A DNA stretch of 53,228 nucleotides from CAZWDL01 sp964632995 (GTDB taxonomy: Bacteria > Bacteroidota > Bacteroidia > Chitinophagales > Saprospiraceae). The stretch is taken from contig CAZWDL010000041.1 in assembly GCA_964632995.1 (NCBI GenBank), positions 1 to 53,228 on the forward strand, read 5' to 3'. Both the position numbers and the translations under genes were made by a program. Under the pieces are notes generated by a model, which worked only from the letters and a program-made list of their open reading frames with translations, did no database searches and was not told the origin of the DNA. Shown here one piece after another: positions 26,177 through 36,216 of this stretch (positions are counted from its first letter, which is position 1; every line of letters starts with the position of its first letter).

Positions 26177-28282
26177 TCATTCCATTCCCATCAAGCTCAC
26201 CGCAGCTCCGCCGCCGGATACGAGATTTAATTGTAGCGTCGAATCCCTCGTCACCTCTTGGGTCGTAATACGGATCGCCGTCGGATTGCTGTCCCAGTGG
26301 GCGTCCGGCGCATCATAATAAAAAGCGGCCCGATAGGTTTTGCCTTCCGGCAAAAAGTCCAGTGAAATTTCAAACTGACGGGGCGTCTCATCGGTGATGC
26401 TGCCCAGGAACCAGTTTTCGGCGCCGCGTTCCTTGCGCACGATGGTGACGTACTGGCCAACCTCACCATTGAGCACATGCGACTCATCCCAGTCGACTGC
26501 GACGTCGCGGATGAATTGCATGGCCGGTTGGCCTTCGTAGTGTTCGGGCAGGTCGGCCACCATCTGCAGGGGGCTGTAGATGACGACGTAGAGCGCCAAC
26601 TCCTGGGCCAGCGTATGCCGCACCTGGTTATCCGGTTGGTAGGGGTTCATCTTGAGGTTAAACACACCCGGCGTATAATCGATGGGGCCGGCGAGCATAC
26701 GCGTAAAGGCCACGGTCGGCAGGTGATCGACCGGGTTGCCGCCTTCGGCCGACCAGGCGTTGAACTCCTGGCCGCGCAGACCCTCGCGGGTCATCATATT
26801 GGGCCAGGTGCGTCGTTTGCCGGTGGCTTTGATCGGCTCGTGGGCGTCCACCATCACCTGGTGTTCGGCGGCGTGCTCGATCACTTTCTGATAGTGATTG
26901 ACCATATACTGACCGTGCTGGTATTCTCCCTCGGGAATGACCGAACCGACGTAGCCGGTCTTCACCGCATGGATCCCGAGCTCCTCCATCAGTGCATAGG
27001 CTGTATCCATTTGCTCTTCGTAGCGCGGAATCACGGCGGAAGTCTCGTGGTGCATAACGATATCCACGCCTTTTTCATTAGCGTAGCGAACGACCTCGCG
27101 GAGATCGTAATCGGGATAAGGCGTGACGAAGTCGAAGGCGTCAATGCGCGCCTCCGGCTCGGTCCACACTTCCCAGCCGGTGTACCAGCCCTCGATGAGC
27201 AGCCCGCGAATGTTATTTTCAGCACAGAAGTCAATGTAACGCTTAGCATTGGCGGTGGTGGCGCCGTGGCGGCCGCCTTTCATGCCCCAGGTCGATTTTT
27301 CCAGGTGCATTTCCCACCAGATGCCGGCGTACTTCATCGGTTCGATCCAGTCGGTATTCTCCAGCTTATTCGGTTCATTGAGGTTGACGATCAGGTTCGA
27401 CTCGATGAGGTCGCCGGCTGCTTCGGCGATTTGTATGGTCCGCCAGGGGCTGCGCCAGGGCGTAGCGGTTTTCACCTTGGCCCCGTCGGCTGATCCCACC
27501 AGTTCGCTGGTCATTTTAAGTGAATCAGCGCTGATACGCAGCGTCATGCCGGAATAATCATAAAGGGCGGCTTCGTGAAAGCTCAGGTGCAGTCCCGTCT
27601 CCGTACGCATAGTTACGGGCGTGTTGACGGCATTTTCCGGGATCGTCGTGCTGATAAGGTTCGGATCATCGCGTTTGGCGATGGCGTCGATTTCCGAAAA
27701 GCGGGTTTCATTGTAGAGGTGTTCGTAGATATCCCAGTCGCCCGGAATCCACCACACGGTGTGATCACCGGTGAGGTTGAACTCCGTGTGTTCATCCATG
27801 ATGACTGCCTCGGTCATATTATCCTGTAACGGAAATACATAACGGAAGGCGACGCCGTCGTCATAGGCGCGGAAATAGAGCTCGAAAATGCGGTTGGGCG
27901 TCTCGCGCTCCTCGAGCTCCACCCGCAGTTCATTGTACTCGTTGAGTACCTCGCGGTTTTCGCCCCAAACGGCTTCCCAGCTTTCCGAAACGGACTGGCG
28001 CTCCATATCGCGCACGGTCAGGCCCTCGCGCAGCGGCGGCATATTGCGGAATTCAAATCCCAGGGAAGACGAATCGATGATTCGCATGGTGTCAAATTCT
28101 ACATAATAATAGGGTACCCCGGCTTCATCCAGTTTGAATTCGAGGTGAATACGGCCATCCGGGGAATTGATATCCATAATTTGTTCCGGGACTTCTTCGG
28201 GTTGACAGGAAAAGAGCATTAGACTTAAGAAGGTCAGAAATAGTGCTAAGGGTCTCATAGGGTATTGGTTTTTTCGCTTCAC
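26177..28282 (-). CDS. GH97 inverting alpha-glucosidase lipoprotein (SusB-like)
   Basis: Signal with lipobox LSLMLFSC places it in the periplasm or on the outer membrane. The GH97 order is complete: N-terminal beta-sandwich (about 35-290), a TIM barrel (VWWIPGDWDIYEHLYNE onwards to GGNPVDHLPTVAFTRMLAGP) and a C-terminal beta domain. The key acids have the spacing known for SusB of Bacteroides: Glu413 (MHHETS) and Glu482 (VDAHEP), 69 residues apart as for SusB Glu439/Glu508, and Glu506 (RGQE) at the general acid place (SusB Glu532). The Asp nucleophile of the retaining subgroup is replaced (KTGYVG). This predicts inverting hydrolysis of alpha-glucosides. It neighbours a sugar porter. Confidence 0.92.
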   Translation of the reverse strand: MKRKNQYPMRPLALFLTFLSLMLFSCQPEEVPEQIMDINSPDGRIHLEFKLDEAGVPYYYVEFDTMRIIDSSSLGFEFRNMPPLREGLTVRDMERQSVSESWEAVWGENREVLNEYNELRVELEERETPNRIFELYFRAYDDGVAFRYVFPLQDNMTEAVIMDEHTEFNLTGDHTVWWIPGDWDIYEHLYNETRFSEIDAIAKRDDPNLISTTIPENAVNTPVTMRTETGLHLSFHEAALYDYSGMTLRISADSLKMTSELVGSADGAKVKTATPWRSPWRTIQIAEAAGDLIESNLIVNLNEPNKLENTDWIEPMKYAGIWWEMHLEKSTWGMKGGRHGATTANAKRYIDFCAENNIRGLLIEGWYTGWEVWTEPEARIDAFDFVTPYPDYDLREVVRYANEKGVDIVMHHETSAVIPRYEEQMDTAYALMEELGIHAVKTGYVGSVIPEGEYQHGQYMVNHYQKVIEHAAEHQVMVDAHEPIKATGKRRTWPNMMTREGLRGQEFNAWSAEGGNPVDHLPTVAFTRMLAGPIDYTPGVFNLKMNPYQPDNQVRHTLAQELALYVVIYSPLQMVADLPEHYEGQPAMQFIRDVAVDWDESHVLNGEVGQYVTIVRKERGAENWFLGSITDETPRQFEISLDFLPEGKTYRAAFYYDAPDAHWDSNPTAIRITTQEVTRDSTLQLNLVSGGGAAVSLMGME

Positions 28283-28375
28283 GCCAGGCAGGACGTCCGG
28301 TATGATCTGGCACTAATATATCGAATTATTCGCAGAGAAGATTCGCCAGGATTCAGGTTTGCGAAAGCTGAATCC

Positions 28376-29113
28376 TCATTCTTCGATTTTCTGAAGCAAG
28401 GCCGCCACCTCTGTTTCTTTTTCCAGTTCCCAGCCGTTTTCTTTAGTGATGGCTTCGGCTTGCGGCGCGTGGTCTGATAAGGCCTTAAGGATATGCTTTT
28501 CTTTGAGCTTAATTTTTTCATATTCCCCATCCCCCACTTTGAGGTAGTAGTCTATCAGATCGAGGAAAGTATCAGCGCGGCGGTCCGGGCCGTAAGGATG
28601 TTTGTAATCCGCGCGTTTGAATTTTTTGTTGACGACCTTGAGGAAAGTGCAGTCTCCTTCGTAGAGGACTTCGTAAAATTTAAGGTCATCCTTTCGTCTG
28701 CCTTCCACCTCCGACTGTGGGTAAACTTTAAACAAATAGGTGGTATCCTCGCGCTGTGCAGTCACTTTTTCAACTTCACCAAGGGGCAAAACCCCCATCT
28801 GGCCGGTCGGCAGTTTAAAGAGTAGCTGCTGCTCCAGCGCATTGTAATTGACCTTCACTTCCAGGGGCTCACTATCCTTCTTTTTAAGATGAATGACACC
28901 GGTTTGCCAATCCCTAAAAATCATCGGCGTGCCCTTAACGCCCTCATAACGCAGGTCAAAGGTTCTGGGGCCGATGTTACCAACGGAGATCTTGGACATG
29001 TTCAGGATATCGTTGAAGACATAGTCGTCACTGACTTCCTGATCCTCCTGTCCGTAAAGCGCAAAGCTCGTGGCCATTACCAAGATTAAAATTGCCCAGG
29101 TTTTCATACGCAT
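28376..29113 (-). CDS. Secreted protein of unknown function
   Basis: A 245-residue protein with signal peptide (MKTWAILILVMATSFALYGQ; Met3 is an equally likely start). The mature part is rich in Lys and Glu (VIHLKKKDSEPLEVKVNYNA, YEKIKLKEKHILKALSD). Similar secreted proteins occur in many Bacteroidota with the same layout (a 'FRDWQ-G' strand, then 'YEVLYEGDCTFLKVV', then 'YYLK..GE'), but I know no function. It lies between the giant FG-GAP lipoprotein and the GH97 gene, on the same strand, 93 nt from each. Confidence 0.6.
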   Translation of the reverse strand: MRMKTWAILILVMATSFALYGQEDQEVSDDYVFNDILNMSKISVGNIGPRTFDLRYEGVKGTPMIFRDWQTGVIHLKKKDSEPLEVKVNYNALEQQLLFKLPTGQMGVLPLGEVEKVTAQREDTTYLFKVYPQSEVEGRRKDDLKFYEVLYEGDCTFLKVVNKKFKRADYKHPYGPDRRADTFLDLIDYYLKVGDGEYEKIKLKEKHILKALSDHAPQAEAITKENGWELEKETEVAALLQKIEE

Positions 29114-29209
29114 CCTTTTTTATTCAATTTAACAAAATCGCAGTAACCATAATACTTAATAATGACAGAAATAGCAGTTTGTGGAGTAAATGACGATTAA
29201 TTCTTTGTC

Positions 29210-32200
29210 TCACTTCATTTCCTCCTGATCGGGTCTTTCCCTATTTGCAGGGAGCATTTTGATTTGCTTTAGCATCGCGGGCGCATCGTTTCGGGCGACG
29301 ATCAGCAGCGGTAAGTGATCGCCGCGGTATATCAGTCGAATATCCCGGTTTTCTCCTTCCAGCACCAATCCGCTCTCTGCAGGTCCCACCGATTCGAAGC
29401 GGCCGTCTCCCCGGCCCAATAGCAGATGGCCGTAGGAGGCATCGTACCGCCCCAGGCTGGGCCGGCTGCCATAGAAGTTGCCGGCGGCGAGCACATCGGT
29501 ATATCCGTCTGCATTCGCATCGACGGTCTCGAATGCAAAGAGGGGAGATAATTGCGCCTCCCGCGGCAGCGCTTGCAGTTCGAATTGCCCGTCGCCCCGG
29601 TTAATGGCCAGGGAGGAAGCAAAAGTATAGGCCATTCTTTCTTCGGCTCCCTTGCGAGTCTCCGGCGGAAACACCTCATCGAAAGTTTCTTTGGAGAAAA
29701 CAGCATAATCGGTATAGCGCTTGCGTAAATCAGGCATTTGCTTGGCCAGTTCATCCAGGGTGGCGTAGGTATATTCTTTGCCTTGCTTATAGTAAGTGAG
29801 CACCGGGTCGGTCTGTCCGTTATTATCGAAATCATTCACGTACAGGCGCACGGGCTGCTCGCGGGAGGCCTTGAGGTCGGCGTTGAGGCCAAGGTTGCCG
29901 AGCGCCAGGTCTTCATCGCCGTCGCCGTCGATATCGGCGGCCTGCACGCGGTTCCACCAGCCGTGGGAATAGGGTATTTCCGATTTGGTCCACTGTCCGT
30001 TTTCGATGGTAAAAACCGTCACGGGCATCCACTCACCGGCCACGATCAGGCGCTGTGCCGACTCTCCCCGGATGAGTGCGGCATCCGTTACCATGCCCAC
30101 GCGTTCAAGTTCGGGAACCACTTCCGTGATGACATTGGTGAAACGACCGCCGCCGTCGTTGAGCAATAAGGCGCTTTGCGGCAGAAGTCCGTAACTTCCC
30201 GGTATGGAGCGAGCCCCTACAAAGACGTCCATGGCCCCGTCGCCGTCGAAGTCCAACGGGGTTACACAGGCGCCGTTGGCGGCGTAACCGGGCAAGGCGT
30301 CGGGAGCAGCCCGGAAATTTCCTTTTCCATCATTCAGCCAGAGCTGGTCGCGCATGGCCGCTGCCGGCGCTTCGGCTTCTCCGCCCCCGCTGACGATGTA
30401 AAGATCGGGCGCGCCGTCGCCGTCGGCGTCAAAAAAGGCGGCGTCGACTTCTTCGTAGGCGGGATCGGTCGCCAGGTCCGTCTGTTGGAAGCTGCCGTCC
30501 GCCGTTTGACGATAGAGGGCGCCGGACTGGCCGCGGGCGCCGCAGAGATAGACATCGGTGCGGCCGTCGCCGTTCACATCGGCCGTGGCCGTACGTGGGC
30601 CCTGGGTCGACAGCAGATGGGGCAGCAGCATCTCCCGGTCAAAATCGGTGTAGCGGTTCTCGCGGTGGCGGAAATTCAGGCCGGCATTGGCGGCGACCGG
30701 CTGAAACAGGAGTGGTCCGGCTGCTTGTTTCCTTTGTTCAGCATTTTCCCCACCTTCCATATTACGGTCGATCGTCAGCAACTGGTTGTCCGGAATATTT
30801 GTCAGCAGGGACGTATCTCCCGACGGCCAACGTATTTCCAGGCGCGCAACGGTATCCTCCCGGTCCAGCCCAAAGGTCAGTACCGGCTCTACGGACGATT
30901 GAAAGCCCCGCGTCGGGTACAATTCCTGCACCTGACGCCGGCTGCCGGCTTCGAGGCTCACGCGGGCGCCGATGCCGTAAGGATTTTGCGGACCACCATT
31001 CAGCCGGAGCCGGAGATAGTGAAATCCGGGCTGCTCATTGCGCCGGTTTTCGTAGATAGAAGCCGCGCGGTTGAGGTTGTTGAGCACCAGATCGAGGTCG
31101 CCGTCGTCGTCCAGATCGCCGTAGGCGGCGGCGTTGGAGCAGCCGACGAGGTCGAAGCCCCAGGCATCGCTGACCTGTTCGAAGTTGAGCGCCCCGGTAT
31201 TGCGGAAGGCATAGTTGGCTACTTGTCCGGGCGGCATCTGTTCGGCCAGTTTCTGATCGGAGGCCCGAGCCTGCACCTGCTCATTGGAACTGTATCGCAG
31301 GTAATTCAGGTCATTTGGCCTTCGCCAAATGCCGTTGCTGATGAAGAGATCTTTCAGACCGTCGGCGTCCAGGTCGCAGAACAGAGGCGCCCAGCTCCAG
31401 TCGGTGGCGTCGACGCCGGTGAGCTGCCCGATTTCGGAGAAGGCGGCTCCCTCGCCGGTGAGATTGCCGCGGTTCCACTGCAGCATATTGCGCGGATACT
31501 GAAAGTAATAACCGTAGCCCAGCTTGAACTGATAGATGTTGTACGGATCGGCGCCGACGGAACTCTTGAGCACCTGTTCGTCGGCGGGTTTCATATCCAG
31601 GCTGATAAGGTCGAGGCGGCCGTCATTGTCGAAGTCGGCCACGTCGCTGCCCATGGAAAAGGTACTGGTATGACCGATAGAATTGGTCACGGCTTCGCGG
31701 AAAGTGCCGTCGCAATTGTTATAGTACAGGTAGTCGTTCTCGTGAAAATCATTGGAGATGTAAAGATCCGGGCAGCCGTCGCCGTTGATGTCGCCCACAG
31801 CTACACCGAGGCCATAGCCGATGCGGGAAGAGTAGAGACCGGCTTTAGCGGTGACATCGACATATACAGCCGCCCCCCGCCCCCCCGAAGGGGGGGAGTT
31901 CCAAGCTGACGGCCGCGCTGTCAGATTGCTATCAGAGCGGCTGTCAGCTTGGCGTCCCCCACCTTTGGGGGGGCTAGGGGGGGCTATTGCTTGATTTTCA
32001 AACAGCCGGTCCCCCGCCAGTTCGTTCGCCTGATTGCGGATTTCTGCGGGGCTGTAATTCTCCGTAGAATGCACCGAGTGATTGAGCAGATAGCAGTCGA
32101 GGTCGCCGTCGAGATCGTAGTCGAAGAAGGCGGCCTGGGTGGAGAAGCCGCGGAAGTCGAGGCCGTATGCGGCGGCGCTTTCGATGAAGGTACCATCTCC

Positions 32201-32683
32201 GTTATTGATAAAGAGTTCGTTGTGGCCCTGTATGCCTTTGTAATCGCCGACGCGGCAGACGTAGATGTCGAGCCGGCCGTCGGCGTTGACGTCGGCCATG
32301 GTGACGCCTGTAGCCCAGCCGTCCATACCGGCCACGCCGGCGGCTTCGGTGACGTCCTCAAATTGCATATCGCCGCGGTTGAGGTAGAGCGCGTTAGGTC
32401 CTTCATTAGCGGTGAAGTACAGGTCGGGCAGACTGTCGTTATTGATGTCGCCGACGGCGACGCCGCCGCCGTTGTAGTAGTAGAGGTATTCGATGATGTT
32501 GAAGGAATCATCGGGCTCCAGGATATTGGTGAAGGCGATACCGCTTTCCGAAGGAGGCACTTCGCGGAAGAGGGTGTCTTCAGGCTGTCCCTCCTCTGTC
32601 TGACAAGCGTTCACCGACAGCAGGAGCAAAAAAAACGCGGCTGTCTGAAGGATATATTTTTGAAGGCGATCGTTCATGCGCAT
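29210..32683 (-). CDS. Giant FG-GAP/ASPIC (UnbV) lipoprotein 1
   Basis: A 1157-residue lipoprotein (lipobox LLSVNAC) of the CRTAC1-like group. Seven calcium-loop repeats precede the ASPIC/UnbV domain (GDINNDSLPDLYF, ADVNADGRLDIYV, FDYDLDGDLDCYL, GDINGDGCPDLYI, ADFDNDGRLDLIS, CDLDADGLKDLFI, GDLDDDGDLDLVL). The ASPIC domain is at about 570-640 (ARVSLEAG...PTRGFQSSVEPVLTFGL...IRWPSG). Six more loops follow. Such proteins are predicted surface beta-propellers that bind glycans or proteins and often sit beside SusCD. Residues 234-272 are a foreign, Pro/Gly-rich insertion encoded by a palindromic element (31868-31984). It is the third of three paralogues in the locus and the most divergent. Met3 (32677) is an alternative start. 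Confidence 0.9.
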   Translation of the reverse strand: MRMNDRLQKYILQTAAFFLLLLSVNACQTEEGQPEDTLFREVPPSESGIAFTNILEPDDSFNIIEYLYYYNGGGVAVGDINNDSLPDLYFTANEGPNALYLNRGDMQFEDVTEAAGVAGMDGWATGVTMADVNADGRLDIYVCRVGDYKGIQGHNELFINNGDGTFIESAAAYGLDFRGFSTQAAFFDYDLDGDLDCYLLNHSVHSTENYSPAEIRNQANELAGDRLFENQAIAPPSPPKGGGRQADSRSDSNLTARPSAWNSPPSGGRGAAVYVDVTAKAGLYSSRIGYGLGVAVGDINGDGCPDLYISNDFHENDYLYYNNCDGTFREAVTNSIGHTSTFSMGSDVADFDNDGRLDLISLDMKPADEQVLKSSVGADPYNIYQFKLGYGYYFQYPRNMLQWNRGNLTGEGAAFSEIGQLTGVDATDWSWAPLFCDLDADGLKDLFISNGIWRRPNDLNYLRYSSNEQVQARASDQKLAEQMPPGQVANYAFRNTGALNFEQVSDAWGFDLVGCSNAAAYGDLDDDGDLDLVLNNLNRAASIYENRRNEQPGFHYLRLRLNGGPQNPYGIGARVSLEAGSRRQVQELYPTRGFQSSVEPVLTFGLDREDTVARLEIRWPSGDTSLLTNIPDNQLLTIDRNMEGGENAEQRKQAAGPLLFQPVAANAGLNFRHRENRYTDFDREMLLPHLLSTQGPRTATADVNGDGRTDVYLCGARGQSGALYRQTADGSFQQTDLATDPAYEEVDAAFFDADGDGAPDLYIVSGGGEAEAPAAAMRDQLWLNDGKGNFRAAPDALPGYAANGACVTPLDFDGDGAMDVFVGARSIPGSYGLLPQSALLLNDGGGRFTNVITEVVPELERVGMVTDAALIRGESAQRLIVAGEWMPVTVFTIENGQWTKSEIPYSHGWWNRVQAADIDGDGDEDLALGNLGLNADLKASREQPVRLYVNDFDNNGQTDPVLTYYKQGKEYTYATLDELAKQMPDLRKRYTDYAVFSKETFDEVFPPETRKGAEERMAYTFASSLAINRGDGQFELQALPREAQLSPLFAFETVDANADGYTDVLAAGNFYGSRPSLGRYDASYGHLLLGRGDGRFESVGPAESGLVLEGENRDIRLIYRGDHLPLLIVARNDAPAMLKQIKMLPANRERPDQEEMK
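31868..31984. repeat. In-frame palindromic insertion, 117 nt, in FG-GAP lipoprotein 1
   Basis: This segment encodes 39 residues (APPSPPKGGG...PPSGGRGAA) between LFENQAI and VYVDVTAKAG, where paralogues continue directly. At DNA level G/C-tract inverted repeats (CCCCCCCGAAGGGGGGG; CCTTTGGGGGGGCTAGGGGG) flank a long central palindrome AAGCTGAC...GTCAGCTT that holds CCGCGCTG/CAGAGCGG. Its right half matches the element at 37997-38104 almost base for base. It has no stop codon in the gene's frame and keeps frame. Confidence 0.85.
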
Positions 32684-32779
32684 TAGGTAAAAATAGGGAA
32701 AATCGGAAAGAATGTACTTTTCTCCCTGTCCCCCTGTCCCCTCCTCCCCATGTTTCCATGTCTCCCTTTCCCCTCGTCC

Positions 32780-34015
32780 CTATTTCCCTCCCATCCACCA
32801 CAGCCGCAGCCCTACCTGCAGCATATTCACCCGGAAACTGTGAAAGGCCGGTCCGTCATTGTATTCCGAATTCACCTCCATGGAGGAGGCCGAATGCGTC
32901 CATCGGGCGAGCAGCTCTGCCTCGAAGGCGGACGAAAATGGCAATCCAAACCCAGCGCCGACAGTATATCCGAAGTTGGGTTCGTCGAACACCACGGAAC
33001 TGGGTTTGAACTCGGTGTGCGTAAAATCGAGGAAAAACAATTCGTCGGTCACTTCTCTTTTCAACGGAATACCGATATAGACCCCGGCTTCGACAAAGGG
33101 CCGGACGGCGCCAAGCGGCAGTCCGTACTGCAGCAGGACGGGTAAATCGATATACTGCAAGTCGAAGGTAACCTCAGAATAAGTTCGCGGTTCCTCGTAG
33201 GGCGGCACGTTGACATTCTCCGAAGTGCTCAGAACACGGGTATAGCCGGGTTCCAGCATGACGCGTATACGCGGGTTTACCATCCAGGCGAGCGGGAGCG
33301 CAGCGCTAAAACTGGAATAACTGTCGTATTCCCCGCGTCCGTAATAGGCGGATTCCGACTGATCGAGCGTGTTGTTATACCAGTACGGTCGAATGCCGAC
33401 GGCGAATCCGAATCCTTCGGGCGCTTCTTCCATTACATTTACCGGCTCGCCTGCAAAGCGGCAGTCCCGATAGGCCTGCGCCAGTTTTACAAGGCTGCTC
33501 TGACTGAAACGATAGCCCTCCGCCTGAATTCCCGGACATCGGCTGGCTGCGCTTTGCGCAAAGCCTTCAAAGTTGTTGCGGCTGAGCAGTACGGCATCCT
33601 CGCGGTCGCGCCACAGAAAAACGGTCCCTCGTTCGGAGGAAATTCCCCGGAAGAGGTTTACCGCCCCCTCCGTGACTTGCTTCATCAGACTGGTTTCTTC
33701 ATACGTTTTATAGGGGAGCTGGTGTACGATATACCGCTCCGCTCCCACGGTGAGCTCCCGGATAGAGTCGAGCTCCACGCGCTGCGGATCGGCCTGCGGG
33801 CCGGGCTGGAACCAGAGCGTCGCTTCCTGCTTCAACGAGATGTTTTGCTTGAAATAGCCCTCTACGCGCGTGCCGTCGTATTTGATGAGGGCTCCTTGGC
33901 GGAGATTGCTCTTTTGGGCGAAAGCGGGGATGGAAAAAAGTAGTATCAGGAAAACCGGATACAACAGCATCCGGGCTTTTCCATCCAGGCATCTTTCACT
34001 TTGACATCTTTTCAT
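32780..34015 (-). CDS. PorT-like outer-membrane beta-barrel protein
   Basis: I start at 34015 (MKRCQSERCLDGKARMLLYP...) ; 33970 (MLLYPVFLILLFSIPAFAQ) is an equally good signal peptide start, and the frame up to 34075 is less likely. The N-terminal about 170 residues are a periplasmic domain (ALIKYDGTRVEGYFKQN..SIRELTVG). The C-terminal half is an outer-membrane barrel (FAVGIRPYWYNN, PRIRVMLEPGYTRVLS, LPVLLQYGLPLGAVRPFVEA GVYIG, GYTVGAGFGLPF, MLQVGLRLWW), like PorT or outer_membrane_beta-barrel_2 proteins. Function unknown; it lies within the glycan locus between a T9SS protein and FG-GAP lipoprotein 1. Confidence 0.7.
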   Translation of the reverse strand: MKRCQSERCLDGKARMLLYPVFLILLFSIPAFAQKSNLRQGALIKYDGTRVEGYFKQNISLKQEATLWFQPGPQADPQRVELDSIRELTVGAERYIVHQLPYKTYEETSLMKQVTEGAVNLFRGISSERGTVFLWRDREDAVLLSRNNFEGFAQSAASRCPGIQAEGYRFSQSSLVKLAQAYRDCRFAGEPVNVMEEAPEGFGFAVGIRPYWYNNTLDQSESAYYGRGEYDSYSSFSAALPLAWMVNPRIRVMLEPGYTRVLSTSENVNVPPYEEPRTYSEVTFDLQYIDLPVLLQYGLPLGAVRPFVEAGVYIGIPLKREVTDELFFLDFTHTEFKPSSVVFDEPNFGYTVGAGFGLPFSSAFEAELLARWTHSASSMEVNSEYNDGPAFHSFRVNMLQVGLRLWWMGGK

Positions 34016-34206
34016 AACAGTGAACAGTTCTTTCAATCCATACAATTGCGCAAATTTATCGATTGCGTTCGACAAATTCGCGCGATTGTATTGGATTCCG
34101 GTTTTACCTTTCTTTTCCGGTCTTCTTTCTCTCCAATCTCCTCGTCTTCATGTCTCGCTGTGTCCTTATCCATCGTATTCCTGCGAAGTCGGATTTACTC
34201 CCAAAA

Positions 34207-36216
34207 TTATTTCCTCACCAGCAACACATCTCCCGAAAGCGGGCGCCTCGTCCCATCGGGCAATTCCAGTTGGGCGGTCCAGAGGTAAACACCGTGCGGA
34301 AGATTTTGCCCGCGGGACGTACCGTCCCATCCATGTGTATAATCATTAAGCTCCCCTTCCGTACTTTCGAAGAGCAGGTTGCCCCAGCGGTCGAAGACGC
34401 GCAGGCTGCGTATGCGAGCCGTACCGGCCAATCCCTGCAGGAAGAAGCGGTCATTGTTGCCGTCTCCGTCCGGGGAGAAGGCATTGGGCGCGAAGATTTT
34501 TTCAGCGGGAAGCACTTCTACAAACAGGCTATCGGCGGCCGTACAGCCGCGGGCGTCGGCAACCGTAAGGTAATAGGTGGTGCTGACGACCGGCCGGGCG
34601 ACGGGAGCGGGACAGTCCAGGCAGGACAGCTGCGGCTCCGGCGCCGAGCTGCTCCATTGAAAAGTCAGCCCTTCAGGGGGGGTGATCTGCGGCTGCAGGA
34701 TGACCGTCCGGCCCGGCTCCAGGGGCGGCGGATCCGTCAACTCGAGCGTCAACGCTTCCGGGATGGATTCAATACGCACTAATTCGGTGTAGGTATCGCA
34801 ACCCGTGGTTACCGTCACCTCGTAATCGCCCGGGGCGGTGACGAAAGTGTTGCGGGTGGTATCGCCGGTGCTCCAGCGATAACGGGAGTCGGCGAGGTCG
34901 ACGCTGATCTCAACGCCGCTGCCGTCGCAGGCGGGGCGGATACCGGGTTGCAGCTCGGGGTCTTCCCGGTCGATGACTTCGACGACTGTCGGGTCCAGGG
35001 CGGTCGCGGTCAGGGGATCATCCGAGTAGATAATTTCGCCAAGGCCGGCGGGAAAATCGCTCAGGGCGGAGCGGCTAGAGTAGGTTCCGGGAGCTACCGT
35101 CTCTCCTACCGCTACACGGATGACGATTCGGTTCGTATCCAGCAACAGGTCGAAATTACTCAGGTGCAGGATATTACTGCCCGGTCCACTGTCAATGCGC
35201 GCCCCCAGCGGCGCCCGCAGCACTTCTTGAATGGTAAAACCATCGGGCAGGGTATCCGTAAAATTGCTGTAGGAGTAGGACAGGCCGGCGTGATTGATAA
35301 TCTCATAGCTGATCGTCATTTCGGTACAGGGCGCCACGCGGTGCGGGATGGCTCGCTTCCGGCTGCGGATGGTGTAGGGGCAGCCACAGCCGTCGCTTGT
35401 CTCGCCCTCTGGTCCGCCGGCCAGCCGCTGCGCTCTTCCGGTCAACTTATCGATGCTGAAAAAGAAGGATTCTCCACTGCCGGAAGGTTTGCCGAAGCCG
35501 TAGAGGTTGCCGGAGCGGTCGAAAAAAAGACTGCCCAGGACGCCGACGCCCGACATGCTTTCAAAGGAATACTCGGAATATAAGCCCGAGGACCAGTCGA
35601 CGCTCACCAGCTTTTTATTAGTCCGGTCAAAACCGTAGAACGTACCGCGCAGGGGATCGAAAGCCAGGTCTTCCAATGCAGCCCTGAATTCCTGCAGCAC
35701 GGAAGTTTGGAGCGTGGCCGGCACGGGCTGGTTTACGCGGATGGAAAACAGCTGGGTATCTTCTCCGGCGGCTGCTCCGATGACATAAAAGCGGCTGCCG
35801 TCGGGACTCATGGCGCCCGCACTGTAGCGCAATTCCCGGTCCAGACCACGGGGGACGCCCCGGATAGTCACACTCCCGGTCGCATCGATACGGAGCAGCT
35901 CGAAAGTCCGTTCATCGAGGGCGTAAATATACTGGTCAGCAACGGAATACCCTGAGGCCGCTACCCGGTGGCCGATATCGGCATTGACCAACTCCAGAGC
36001 AGGACGTCCGGTATTTTGATCAAAAGAGACCCGGTACATCGCGCTGTTGCCGGTGTCCTCAATCGTAGTGAACAAATAGGAAACTCCGTCACAGGGAATA
36101 CTTTCCTGGGCGGTCAGGGCGGAGGCACACGCCATCCACAGACACCAAAGACAGCCCAACCACAGGCAGGCATTAGCTTTCGGGAGACAGGCGGATAGCG
36201 TATACTTGCAGGGCAT
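34207..36216 (-). CDS. T9SS type B protein (gliding motility-associated C-terminal domain)
   Basis: A 669-residue exported protein: signal peptide ending ...ACASALTAQ, then an N-terminal beta-propeller-like part (SYLFTTIEDTGNSAMYRVSF, GYSVADQYIYALDERTFELL, GTFYGFDRTNKKLVSVDW), a DUF11-like domain (ISYEIINHAGLSYSYSNFTD), a PKD-like strand pair and the type B sorting domain (FAPNAFSPDGDGNNDRFFLQ, VFDRWGNLLFES, HGWDGTSRGQNLPHGVYLWT). Type B tails send proteins through the type IX system, often in cell-surface or adhesion roles. The start at 36216 overlaps the end of FG-GAP lipoprotein 2 by 44 nt in another frame, so the two are translationally close. Confidence 0.85.
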   Translation of the reverse strand: MPCKYTLSACLPKANACLWLGCLWCLWMACASALTAQESIPCDGVSYLFTTIEDTGNSAMYRVSFDQNTGRPALELVNADIGHRVAASGYSVADQYIYALDERTFELLRIDATGSVTIRGVPRGLDRELRYSAGAMSPDGSRFYVIGAAAGEDTQLFSIRVNQPVPATLQTSVLQEFRAALEDLAFDPLRGTFYGFDRTNKKLVSVDWSSGLYSEYSFESMSGVGVLGSLFFDRSGNLYGFGKPSGSGESFFFSIDKLTGRAQRLAGGPEGETSDGCGCPYTIRSRKRAIPHRVAPCTEMTISYEIINHAGLSYSYSNFTDTLPDGFTIQEVLRAPLGARIDSGPGSNILHLSNFDLLLDTNRIVIRVAVGETVAPGTYSSRSALSDFPAGLGEIIYSDDPLTATALDPTVVEVIDREDPELQPGIRPACDGSGVEISVDLADSRYRWSTGDTTRNTFVTAPGDYEVTVTTGCDTYTELVRIESIPEALTLELTDPPPLEPGRTVILQPQITPPEGLTFQWSSSAPEPQLSCLDCPAPVARPVVSTTYYLTVADARGCTAADSLFVEVLPAEKIFAPNAFSPDGDGNNDRFFLQGLAGTARIRSLRVFDRWGNLLFESTEGELNDYTHGWDGTSRGQNLPHGVYLWTAQLELPDGTRRPLSGDVLLVRK

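Noticed and set aside
30176..31909. 577-residue plus-strand open frame opposite FG-GAP lipoprotein 1, and similar ones at 36569-37648, 38063-39694 and 42446-43915
   Set aside because: These are antisense shadows. The repeated D-x-D-G-D loops on the coding strand read as VEVAVVVEI-like repeats in the opposite frame, and GC-rich codons remove stops. The minus-strand products have lipoboxes and known domains.
34001..34782. Three plus-strand frames over the end of the T9SS type B gene
   Set aside because: Antisense to the well-supported type B sorting domain.
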